NCBI GenBank assembly: GCA_015662065.1
Contig: DQUX01000071.1
Span: 1 to 19,983, forward strand
From: Anaerolineales bacterium
Lineage (GTDB): Bacteria > Chloroflexota > Anaerolineae > B4-G1 > DUEL01
Reading direction: 5' to 3'
Length of the DNA: 19,983 nucleotides
Part shown: piece after piece, positions 13,446 to 19,983 of the stretch
Numbering within the stretch: the first letter of the stretch is position 1
How the letters are laid out: the number at the start of each line of letters is the position of its first letter
Translations under genes and position numbers: made by a program
The notes under the pieces: model-generated
What the model saw: only the letters and a program-made list of their open reading frames with translations
What the model was told of the DNA's origin: nothing
Database searches by the model: none

Positions 13446-13474
13446 TTGCACAAAGCGGTGATTCTGGATATAAT
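13446..13474 (+). promoter_or_regulatory. promoter of the kinase-phosphatase-GTPase operon
   Basis: TTGCAC (13446-13451), 17 nt, perfect TATAAT (13469-13474). The kinase ATG begins 10 nt after the -10 box, implying a leader of about 4 nt. No other convincing promoter was seen before 19860, so this one may drive all seven genes. Confidence 0.75.
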
Positions 13475-13484
13475 AAGATGTGTT

Positions 13485-15488
13485 ATGAGTGAGAAGCCTC
13501 CCTTTGAAGGACGTGGAGAAGTCGTGCCGGTGCCTCAGGAGGACGATCTTCCCGCCCAGGCTCCCGGCGATCTGTCCACCCGTCATATATCAAAGGAGGC
13601 CCCGCCGCAGGTGAGCTTGGGCACGAGGCGGCAGGTGGGGGGCGACGGCCTCCCCCGCGTGGACGGGCGATTGATGGAGGGGGCTCTCCTCCAGGGCCGC
13701 TATCGCATCCTGGGCGTCCTGGGCGCTGGCGGAATGAGCACCGTCTACAAGGCGCAGGACCTGCACTTCCCCAAGGTGCAGCGGTTGTGTGCGATCAAGG
13801 AGATGACCAACACCGCCACCGATCCCCAGGTGCGGGCGATGGTGGTGCGGAACTTCGAGCGGGAGGCCGGTATCCTGGCCACCCTCAACCACCCGGCTAT
13901 CCCCCAGGTCTACGACTATTTCAGCGAGGGGGACTACTCCTATCTGGTCCTGGAGTTCATCCAGGGAAGGGATCTGGAAGTGCTGCTCGGCGAGACGGAG
14001 GGGTTCTTGCCCGAGGCCCAGGTCGTCAACTGGGCAATCCAGATATGTGATGTGCTGATCTACCTCCACAACCATAAGCCCAATCCCATCATCTTCCGGG
14101 ACCTGAAGCCCTCCAACATTATGCTGGATCGGCAGGGCCGGGTGCGGTTGGTGGATTTCGGCATCGCCAAGGTCTTCCAAAGCGGGCAGAAGGGCACGAT
14201 GATCGGCACCGAGGGATACTCTCCGCCGGAGCAGTACCGGGGGATCGCCGAGCCGCGCGGCGACCTGTACGCCCTGGCGGCCACGGTGCACCACCTGTTG
14301 AGCAAGCAGGACCCCCGCCTCGAGCCGCCCTTCTCCTTCCACGAGCGGCCGATCCACAAGACCAACCCGTTGGTCTCCAACGAACTGCAGGACATCATCA
14401 ACCGCGCCCTGGAGTACGACATCAACCGGCGGTTTGGCTCCGCCGAGGAGATGAAGCGGGCGTTGATGGCCCTCCGCTCAGCCCGCCTGACGGTGCGCCC
14501 TGCCCCCACCGTCGAGGGCATCCGGCCGGACGCCCCGATGCCCCTCTGGCAGTTCGCCTGTGAGGATGAGATCCGCTCCAGCCCCCTGGTCTACGAGGGG
14601 AAGCTCTACATCGGCGTGTACGACAATAATCTCTACGCCCTGGATGCTGAGACGGGGAAGTTCCTGTGGAAGTATCCCACCGAGGGGGGGGTCGCCTCCT
14701 CCCCCTGGGTGGCGGAGGGGAAGGTCTTCTTCGGCTCGGAGGACCGGCTGCTCTACGCGATCAACGCAGAGACGGGCCGGTTGGTGTGGACCTGCCCCAC
14801 CAGGGGACGGGTCTACTCCTCCCCCCGGGTCCAGTTCGGCCACGTCTTCATCGGTTCCGACGACCACCATCTCTACGCGGTGAACATCGCCAGCGGGCGG
14901 GTGGCCTGGCGCTTCGAGGCGGAGGCGGAGATCCGCTCCACCCCCGCCATCGGGCCAGATGCGATCTACTTCGGCGACGAGGGGGGCTCGGTGTACGCGG
15001 TGGGGGTCAGCGGCAAGTTGATGTGGCGGTTCCGCGCCCGGCGGGCGGTCACCTCGTCGCCGCTCCTGACCAAGGAACTGGTCTACGTCGGCTCGCAGGA
15101 CTGGTGCGTGTACGCCCTGGACCTGCGCTCCGGGTGGGCGGTGTGGCGCTATCGAACAGCCGGCCCGGTTATCTCCTCACCAGTGATTGAGGGGACCACT
15201 CTCTACATCGGTTCGGCCGACGGGGAGGTATATGCCCTCGACGCCAGCAATGGCTACCTGGTGTGGCGATATAAGACAGGAGGGCAGGTTACCTCTTCCC
15301 CGGCCGTGTACGAAGGGGCGGTCTATGTGGGTTCTGTGGACGGGTTTCTCTACTCGCTGGACGCTCCGACCGGCCAATTGCGCTGGCGGTTTCAGACCAA
15401 CGGGCCGGTGATTTCCTCTCCCTGCGTGGAAAACGCCACTGTGTACATCGGCTCGGTAGATCGCCACGTGTACGCTCTACCGGTGTAA
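13485..15488 (+). CDS. Ser/Thr protein kinase with C-terminal eight-repeat PQQ-type beta-propeller
   Basis: 667 residues from ATG 13485. After a polar 70-residue N-terminal stretch comes a Hanks-type kinase: Gly-loop LGAGGMSTVY (79-88), catalytic Lys105 (CAIKEM), catalytic loop FRDLKPSN (204-211, His of HRD replaced by Phe, tolerated in this subfamily), DFG 224-226, PPEQ 248-251. From about 352 to the end are eight PQQ/BamB-like repeats of about 40 residues, each with S(S/T)P.....YxG....LYAxD..TG...WR. The last repeat lacks its final strand, and the sequence PLWQF just before repeat 1 matches that strand, so the ring can close by a velcro strand. There is no TM helix: the propeller is cytoplasmic, unlike the extracellular sensors of many bacterial kinases. 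The upstream in-frame extension (to 13368) crosses the promoter. It is the first gene of the operon, 10 nt before the phosphatase. Confidence 0.95.
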   Translation: MSEKPPFEGRGEVVPVPQEDDLPAQAPGDLSTRHISKEAPPQVSLGTRRQVGGDGLPRVDGRLMEGALLQGRYRILGVLGAGGMSTVYKAQDLHFPKVQRLCAIKEMTNTATDPQVRAMVVRNFEREAGILATLNHPAIPQVYDYFSEGDYSYLVLEFIQGRDLEVLLGETEGFLPEAQVVNWAIQICDVLIYLHNHKPNPIIFRDLKPSNIMLDRQGRVRLVDFGIAKVFQSGQKGTMIGTEGYSPPEQYRGIAEPRGDLYALAATVHHLLSKQDPRLEPPFSFHERPIHKTNPLVSNELQDIINRALEYDINRRFGSAEEMKRALMALRSARLTVRPAPTVEGIRPDAPMPLWQFACEDEIRSSPLVYEGKLYIGVYDNNLYALDAETGKFLWKYPTEGGVASSPWVAEGKVFFGSEDRLLYAINAETGRLVWTCPTRGRVYSSPRVQFGHVFIGSDDHHLYAVNIASGRVAWRFEAEAEIRSTPAIGPDAIYFGDEGGSVYAVGVSGKLMWRFRARRAVTSSPLLTKELVYVGSQDWCVYALDLRSGWAVWRYRTAGPVISSPVIEGTTLYIGSADGEVYALDASNGYLVWRYKTGGQVTSSPAVYEGAVYVGSVDGFLYSLDAPTGQLRWRFQTNGPVISSPCVENATVYIGSVDRHVYALPV

Positions 15489-15498
15489 GGGAGCGAGA

Positions 15499-16368
15499 AT
15501 GGGTTTTCTACAGAGGCTTTTTCAAAGAAAGCCGGCCAGGCCTCGGCCTCGACCGGTTTCCCTCCCCCTGACACGGAGGGAGCCGGCTGGCCGGCGGATG
15601 CGGGCGGGCTGGAGCACCGACGTCGGTCGGCAGCGGCAGCACAACGAGGATGCCCTCTTGGTGGTGGAGGCCAATCAGGATGGAGACAGCCCTCTGCCTC
15701 CCTTCGGCCTGTTCATCCTGGCCGATGGTATGGGCGGGCACCGATCGGGGGAGGTGGCCAGCGCGCTGGCCACCCGTATGGTGGCCCGCCATATCCTCCA
15801 ACAGGTCTACCTGGCTGCCCTCTACCAGCGGGATCACGATGCCGAGCAACTTCCCCTCAAAGAGGTGCTCGTGGAGGCGGTCAACCTGGCCAACGCCGCC
15901 GTCGCCACCGCCGTCCCCGGAGGGGGCACCACCCTGATCTGCGCGCTGATGCTGGGAGCCCAGGCCTACATCGCCAACGTCGGCGACAGCCGCGCCTACC
16001 TGGTCTCGCCGGAGGGGTTGGAGCAGATCACCCGCGACCACTCGCTGGTGGATCGACTGGTGGAGCTGGGGCAGTTGACGGAAGCGCAGGCGGTCAACCA
16101 CCCCCAGAAGAACGTGCTCTACCGGGCGGTGGGCCAGGGAGGGGTCCTGGAGGTAGATACGTTCATCCACGCCATCCCGCCGGGCCACTCTCTTCTTCTC
16201 TGTTCCGACGGACTGTGGGGGATGGTGGATAGGGAGGAGATGACCCGTATTATCACCACAGCCCGATCTCCCCAGGCCGCCTGTGATGCGTTGGTGGCGG
16301 CGGCGAACCAGGCCGGGGGGAAGGATAACATCAGCGCCATCCTGGTGGAAGTCCCGGGTGAATTATGA
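15499..16368 (+). CDS. PP2C-type (PPM) Ser/Thr protein phosphatase
   Basis: 289 residues. All metal-binding motifs of active PP2C enzymes are present: RQHNED (46-51), LADGMGGH (74-81, Asp76), GGTTLI (142-147), ANVGDSRAYL (159-168), TRDHSLVDRL (178-187), CSDGLW (235-240, Asp237) and GGKDNIS (273-279, Asp276). It removes phosphate from Ser/Thr, presumably reversing the neighbouring kinase. The first 35 residues are basic and proline-rich (RKPARPRPRP) and precede the catalytic domain, perhaps a docking tail; an internal Met34 is a possible later start. GGGAG lies 4-8 nt before the ATG. Its stop overlaps the next gene's ATG (ATGA). Confidence 0.95.
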   Translation: MGFLQRLFQRKPARPRPRPVSLPLTRREPAGRRMRAGWSTDVGRQRQHNEDALLVVEANQDGDSPLPPFGLFILADGMGGHRSGEVASALATRMVARHILQQVYLAALYQRDHDAEQLPLKEVLVEAVNLANAAVATAVPGGGTTLICALMLGAQAYIANVGDSRAYLVSPEGLEQITRDHSLVDRLVELGQLTEAQAVNHPQKNVLYRAVGQGGVLEVDTFIHAIPPGHSLLLCSDGLWGMVDREEMTRIITTARSPQAACDALVAAANQAGGKDNISAILVEVPGEL

Positions 16369-17828
16369 GAGCTGATTGGGAGAAGGACTTGTACGCCGTC
16401 CTCGGCGTGTCGCCGGAAGCGACGCAGGAGGAGATCAAGCGGGCCTATCGAGCGCTGGCCCGCCGCTTCCACCCGGATAGCGGCACCGAGGTGGCCTCCC
16501 CCGAGCGGTTCCGGGAGATCCAGAAGGCGTATCGGGTTCTGGGTGACCCCGTGCGCCGCCGCGCCTACGACCAGCGGCGGGCCGAGCGCGGGTTGGGTGC
16601 CGGGGCGGTCTTGGCCTGGGATATTGTGGCCAGCCAGGAGGAACTGCCCATCATCTCTGAGGAGCAGATGTTCTACGTCCTGGTGGATATCCGCCCGGCC
16701 GGCGGGGCCAGGGTGCAGCGGCTCCCCCTCAACCTCTGCCTGGTGGTGGATCGAAGCACGTCGATGCAGGGGGACCGACTGGATTACGTGAAGGCGGCGG
16801 CTCACCAGATCATCGATGACCTGGAGGACCAGGATACATTGGGTATCGTTGCCTTCAGCGACCGGGCGGAGATCCTGATGCCCAGTCGGCGGCTGGATGA
16901 CCAGGCACGGGCCCACTCCCGGGTCTCCTCCATATGGGCCAGTGGTGGGACGGAGATGCTCCAGGGTCTCAAGGCGGGGCTGGAGCAGTTGCGCCGCTTC
17001 CATCGGGATGACGTGGTCAGCCACCTGATCCTTCTGACCGACGGGCGCACCTACGGGGACGAGGATGAGTGCATCGTCGAGGCCCGCCGCGCCGGGCTGG
17101 AGCGCATCGGCATCACCACCCTGGGGATCGGCGAGGACTGGAACGACGCTTTTCTGGACGACCTGGCCCACCAGACTGGCGGCACCTGCTCTTACATCTC
17201 CTATCCCCAACAGGTCCGCGATGTCCTGCGAGAACAGGTGCGGGGGCTCGGGTCGCTCTTTGCCCGCGATATGCGCTTGACGCTCCGTTTTGGCGACCAC
17301 GCCTGGCTGGAGGCGGCCTTTCGCACCGCTCCCTACATCGAACGGCTCGTCTCCCAAAATGAAACGCTGAACTTGGGAATGCTCCAGGCCGGATCGCCGG
17401 CGCGGGTGCTGATAGAGGTGGTCGTCGCCAGTGCACCCCCCGGCCGGCATCGGCTGCTCCAGTTGGAACTGACAGCGGAGGTGCCCGCGCTGGGACGCCA
17501 GGTTCGGCTGGTCTCCGATCTGGAGGCGGATTTCGCCGCGGAGCCCTCGGGGGAGCCGGTGCCGGCCGCCATTGTCAACACCTTGAGTCGGTTGAGCATT
17601 TTCCGCATGCAAGAGCAGGCCTGGATGGCCCTGGAGAGCGGAGAGCGGGAGAAGGCCCGGCGGCGCCTGGAGACGATCGCAACCCGACTGCTGGATATGG
17701 GGGAGAAGGAGTTGGCCCACATGGCCCTTCTCGAGGCCGGGCGGGTGGCTCAGGGGGGCCAGGTCTCAGAGAAGGGACACAAGACTATCAAGTACGGTAC
17801 ACGCAGTTTGGGCATAAAAGGAGGATAG
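16365..17828 (+). CDS. J-domain / von Willebrand factor A fusion protein
   Basis: 487 residues. Residues 8-70 form a DnaJ domain (DLYAVLGVSPEATQEEIKRA, HPD at 36-38, then YRVLGDPVRRRAYD), the part that stimulates Hsp70/DnaK ATPase. Residues about 120-300 are a vWA domain with an intact MIDAS: D129-x-S131-x-S133, Thr196 (SGGTEM) and Asp226 (LTDGR). After a beta-rich region (300-390) comes a helical part (about 400-460). The C-terminus HKTIKYGTRSL is rich in Thr/Lys and could be a kinase target. The ATG overlaps the PP2C stop by 4 nt. Kinase-PP2C-vWA triads are known near Ter systems; a J-domain joined to the vWA protein would link such a triad to chaperones, which is inference. Architecture is certain; function is not. 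Confidence 0.92.
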   Translation: MRADWEKDLYAVLGVSPEATQEEIKRAYRALARRFHPDSGTEVASPERFREIQKAYRVLGDPVRRRAYDQRRAERGLGAGAVLAWDIVASQEELPIISEEQMFYVLVDIRPAGGARVQRLPLNLCLVVDRSTSMQGDRLDYVKAAAHQIIDDLEDQDTLGIVAFSDRAEILMPSRRLDDQARAHSRVSSIWASGGTEMLQGLKAGLEQLRRFHRDDVVSHLILLTDGRTYGDEDECIVEARRAGLERIGITTLGIGEDWNDAFLDDLAHQTGGTCSYISYPQQVRDVLREQVRGLGSLFARDMRLTLRFGDHAWLEAAFRTAPYIERLVSQNETLNLGMLQAGSPARVLIEVVVASAPPGRHRLLQLELTAEVPALGRQVRLVSDLEADFAAEPSGEPVPAAIVNTLSRLSIFRMQEQAWMALESGEREKARRRLETIATRLLDMGEKELAHMALLEAGRVAQGGQVSEKGHKTIKYGTRSLGIKGG

Positions 17829-17837
17829 GGGGGAACC

Positions 17838-18347
17838 ATGATCGAGTGCCCGTCCTGTGGAAAAAAGCATCGTCCGGGGACGCTTTTCTGTACAGAGTGC
17901 GGTGTCTATCTCCCCACGGGCGGCGCGCTGCGGACCGAGCCGCTTTCGACTAATGAACTCCCCAAGTCTCGCGCTACGAGCTGGGAGGCGGTGGCCCCGG
18001 AGGGGGAGAGGGCGGAGATGCTTCAACCCCTGCGCATCCATATCCTGGCAAGCGACCGGCAGGTGCAACTGCCCGCCACCCCCGAGCTCCTGCTGGGGCG
18101 GCTGGATACCGCGCACGGCATATTCCCCGATCTGGACCTGACCGCCGACGGAGGGCTGGAGATGGGGGTCTCCCGGCGTCATGCCAAGATCATCCAACGG
18201 GGAGGGGAGTTCTTCATTGAGGACGTAGGAAGCGCTAACGGTACCTTTCTGAATGACCAACGGCTCACTCCTTACCTGCCCTATCCCCTGAACGAAGGGG
18301 ACGAGATTCAGATAGGCCGACTGCGGCTCCGGATCGTCTTGGAGTAG
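17838..18347 (+). CDS. zinc-ribbon plus FHA-domain protein
   Basis: 169 residues. The N-terminal zinc ribbon uses Cys4/Cys7 and Cys18/Cys21 (CPSCGKK... and CTECG). A polar linker (about 25-62) follows, then an FHA domain (65-168) with the phosphothreonine-reading residues LLGR (85-88), SRRHA (112-116) and SANGT (132-136). FHA domains bind phospho-Thr peptides, so this is the reader for the kinase upstream. Likely partners are the kinase itself, the J/vWA protein or its own linker, which is rich in Ser/Thr. It begins 9 nt after the J/vWA stop with a G-rich SD (GGGGGAA). There is no TM helix. Confidence 0.93.
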   Translation: MIECPSCGKKHRPGTLFCTECGVYLPTGGALRTEPLSTNELPKSRATSWEAVAPEGERAEMLQPLRIHILASDRQVQLPATPELLLGRLDTAHGIFPDLDLTADGGLEMGVSRRHAKIIQRGGEFFIEDVGSANGTFLNDQRLTPYLPYPLNEGDEIQIGRLRLRIVLE

Positions 18348-18376
18348 GAGGAGTCTGGTAGGAGAGGAATGATCCT

Positions 18377-18619
18377 ATGCCGATGACTGTGTTGGTTCAC
18401 ATGATGAACGAAGACCCTATTGTGGCGGAGGTGGACAGGCTGCCGGACCCCACCGATCAGTTCCTGGTGTGCGAGAATCCGCGCCGCAGAGATGGGCGCG
18501 ATCTCAGCTATGTCCTGCCCGAGGTGAGGGCCCTCATCGTGCCATGGCATCGGGTCCACTGCGTGGAGATCCTGCCCAGCGAAGAAGAGGAGAAGATCGT
18601 TACCTTCGTGCGGGAGTGA
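18377..18619 (+). CDS. small acidic protein of unknown function in the signalling operon
   Basis: 80 residues, not recognised. It begins MPMTVLVHMMNEDPIVAEVD and continues with a PDPTDQFLVCENPRRRDG segment, then LPEVRALIVPWHRVHCVEILP and an acidic end EEEEKIVTFVRE. It reads as a compact alpha/beta or all-beta domain without TM segment or signal. AGAGGAA lies about 9 nt before the ATG, and an ATG two codons later is an alternative. It sits 29 nt after the FHA gene and 4 nt before the response regulator, with the same codon style as its neighbours, so it is probably a real component or adaptor of the operon. Function cannot be assigned. Confidence 0.75.
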   Translation: MPMTVLVHMMNEDPIVAEVDRLPDPTDQFLVCENPRRRDGRDLSYVLPEVRALIVPWHRVHCVEILPSEEEEKIVTFVRE

Positions 18620-18623
18620 CGAT

Positions 18624-19352
18624 GTGAAGACCCCCGGCTCCCTGATCCTCGTCGTGGACGACGAACCCCGCATCGTGCGTCTCGTCAGAATGAACCTGGA
18701 CCTGGAGGGTTTCCGGGTCATCGAGGCCTCCTCCGGCGTGGAAGCGCTCCGGCGGGTGCGGGAGGATCTGCCCGACCTGGTGCTGCTGGATGTCATGATG
18801 CCGGAGATGGACGGCTTCGAGACCCTGCGGCTGCTGCGGGAGATCTCCGACGTGCCGGTGGTCATGCTTACCGTCCGCGCTGAGGAGGAGGATGTCGTCC
18901 GGGGGTTGGAGCTGGGGGCCGACGACTATGTCACCAAGCCCTTCAGCGTGCGGGAGCTCACCAGTCGCATCCGGGCGGTCCTTCGGCGCACCGGCACGCC
19001 CACCGGCCCCGAGTCCGCCATTCTCAAGATCGACGACTACCTGAGCATAGACTACAGCCGCTGGGAAGCCATCGTCGGAGGGAAGCGGGTGAAGCTCCGC
19101 CCCACGGAGTTCCGGCTTCTCCACCACCTCATCGAGAACGCCGGCTGGGTCGTCCCCCACGAGACGCTCCTCTCGAAGGTGTGGGGGTATGAGTACCGGG
19201 ATGAGGTTCACTACGTGCGGCTTTATGTCACTTATCTGCGCCAGAAGATCGAACCGGACCCCGCCAACCCCCGCTACATTCTCACCGAGCGCGGCGTGGG
19301 ATATCGATTCGTGGATTTTCGGCATAAGACAGCAGAGGAGGAAAATGGGTAG
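18624..19352 (+). CDS. OmpR/PhoB-family response regulator
   Basis: 242 residues from GTG 18624, with GGGAG 7 nt upstream. The receiver domain (7-125) has the acidic pair Asp12/Asp13, phosphoacceptor Asp56 (LLDVMMP), Thr83 (MLTVR) and Lys105 (TKPF), so it should be phosphorylatable. The C-terminal winged helix (about 145-235) has LRPTEFRLLHHLIENAG, VWGYEYRDEVHYVRLYV, LRQKIEPDP and RGVGYRFV. It binds DNA as a dimer to control transcription. There is no histidine kinase gene in the window, so the phosphodonor is encoded elsewhere, or it is controlled by the Ser/Thr kinase. Its last 8 nt overlap the GTPase gene. Confidence 0.96.
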   Translation: MKTPGSLILVVDDEPRIVRLVRMNLDLEGFRVIEASSGVEALRRVREDLPDLVLLDVMMPEMDGFETLRLLREISDVPVVMLTVRAEEEDVVRGLELGADDYVTKPFSVRELTSRIRAVLRRTGTPTGPESAILKIDDYLSIDYSRWEAIVGGKRVKLRPTEFRLLHHLIENAGWVVPHETLLSKVWGYEYRDEVHYVRLYVTYLRQKIEPDPANPRYILTERGVGYRFVDFRHKTAEEENG

Positions 19353-19860
19353 GGCCTACAAGGTCGTCGTCACCGGCAGTTTCAACGCCGGCAAGAGCGC
19401 CTTCATCAGCGCCGTCTCCGACATCCCGGTGGTCAGCACCGAGCGACGCATCACCGACACCCTGGCCAAGGTCAAAGAGACCACCACGGTGGCGATGGAC
19501 TACGGCCAGACCACCGTCGGCGGATGTCTCTTCCACCTCTACGGCACCCCCGGCCAGGACCGGTTCAACTTTATGTGGGACATCTTGTCCCGAGAGATGG
19601 ACGGCCTGCTGGTGCTGGTGGACAGCACAGATCGCCCCTCATTCACTGTGGTCCGTCGCCTTCTGCGGCGTCTCCGCCGTGGAAGGCGGGTCCCCCTGCT
19701 GGTCGTCGCCACCAAACAGGACGGCCGCCGGGCCCTCTCTCCCGAGGAGATCGCCGCGGCTCTGCGCATCGAGCCCGCAGACATCGTCGTTCCCTGCGAC
19801 CCCCGCCGGAAGTCCAGCGCAAAGAAGGTCCTCCAGCGACTGCTCACCTATCTGGAATAG
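19345..19860 (+). CDS. small Ras-like GTPase of the COG2229 / CvnD type
   Basis: 171 residues from ATG 19345, which has a perfect SD (AGGAGG, 3-4 nt) inside the end of the response-regulator gene. G1 P-loop GSFNAGKS (11-18), a TTT switch I segment followed by VAMDYG (46-54), and G3 YGTPGQDRF (66-74) with the Gln equivalent to Ras Gln61. G4 is TKQD (123-126) instead of NKxD and G5 (about VPCDP) is degenerate. The combination SxIPVVSTE, TTTVAMDYG, YGTPGQDRF matches the GTPases of actinobacterial conservons and related bacterial polarity/signalling GTPases. No roadblock-domain protein, their usual partner, is encoded here. It is the last gene of the operon. An upstream in-frame extension from 19189 is a shadow in the response-regulator gene. 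Confidence 0.92.
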   Translation: MGRAYKVVVTGSFNAGKSAFISAVSDIPVVSTERRITDTLAKVKETTTVAMDYGQTTVGGCLFHLYGTPGQDRFNFMWDILSREMDGLLVLVDSTDRPSFTVVRRLLRRLRRGRRVPLLVVATKQDGRRALSPEEIAAALRIEPADIVVPCDPRRKSSAKKVLQRLLTYLE

Positions 19861-19883
19861 CATCCCCTCGTCTGCTCCCGTCG

Positions 19884-19930
19884 AAACACCAGGACACGAA
19901 GGACGTGGGTCTCTTTTTGTGTCCCCTGTT
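19884..19930. repeat. nonamer-style repeat after the signalling operon
   Basis: Units resembling ACACCAGGA, CACGAAGGA and CGTGGGTCT, then the opposite-strand form (TTTTTGTGTCC). GGACAC (19893-19898) can pair with GTGTCC (19919-19924). This may act as a weak terminator. The remaining 19861-19983 shows no gene. Confidence 0.45.
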
Positions 19931-19983
19931 GTCTTCTGACACCTGGCCGGTTCTCTACTGTAACTCTAACGTCCCTCTTGTGC

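Noticed and set aside
13368..13484. N-terminal extension of the kinase gene
   Set aside because: It covers the TTGCAC-17-TATAAT promoter and shows no domain.
16119..17720. 533-codon minus-strand open frame opposite the J/vWA gene
   Set aside because: Shadow of a gene with intact J-domain and MIDAS motifs.

Overview
This 20-kb window is a dense, very GC-rich bacterial chromosome segment. Gene content (a secG / peptide-binding-protein pair, folC, lon, a Zur-ZnuABC cluster, and a long Ser/Thr kinase - PP2C - vWA - FHA - response regulator - small GTPase operon) and the style of the intergenic DNA suggest Chloroflexota, probably Anaerolineae-like. That placement is inference from protein resemblance; no marker gene was compared. 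There is no phage, transposase, integrase or CRISPR array.

Layout. (1) 1-3600, minus strand: a truncated DivIC/FtsB-like gene at the left edge, tRNA-Leu(CAG), a membrane-anchored oligopeptide-type binding protein, secG and a diacylglycerol-kinase-family gene. (2) 3600-7560, plus strand: folC, a strong hairpin-plus-T-run, and lon. (3) 7560-13207, minus strand: a zur-znuA-znuC-znuB-tudS-like run, followed by an uncharacterised 8-TM protein and a spermidine-synthase-fold protein; zur has a near-consensus promoter with a 10-1-10 palindrome over its start. (4) 13446-19860, plus strand: seven tightly packed genes encoding a kinase fused to an eight-repeat PQQ-type propeller, a PP2C phosphatase, a J-domain/vWA fusion, a zinc-ribbon/FHA protein, an 80-residue unknown, an OmpR-type response regulator and a Cvn/COG2229-type GTPase.

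How the genes work together. Block 4 reads as a complete phospho-switch: kinase (write), PP2C (erase), FHA (read), vWA/J-domain (metal-dependent assembly, possible Hsp70 recruitment), with outputs through a transcription factor and a GTPase. No histidine kinase is encoded in the window. It resembles the kinase-PP2C-vWA triads known next to Ter systems and the GTPase of actinobacterial conservons, but this combination is not one I recognise, and it is the best candidate for an undescribed system. Block 3 is an autoregulated zinc-uptake unit, with a [4Fe-4S]-type TudS-family protein 13 nt behind znuB.

Two cross-cutting patterns stand out. Four genes have good sigma70-type promoters placed so close to the start codon that their mRNAs should be leaderless or have leaders of only about 1-4 nt. 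Short degenerate tandem repeats of period 7 or 9 sit at many gene boundaries of blocks 2-3 and run into coding sequence, forming the Lon C-terminus, the ZnuA signal peptide and the N-terminus of the 8-TM protein.
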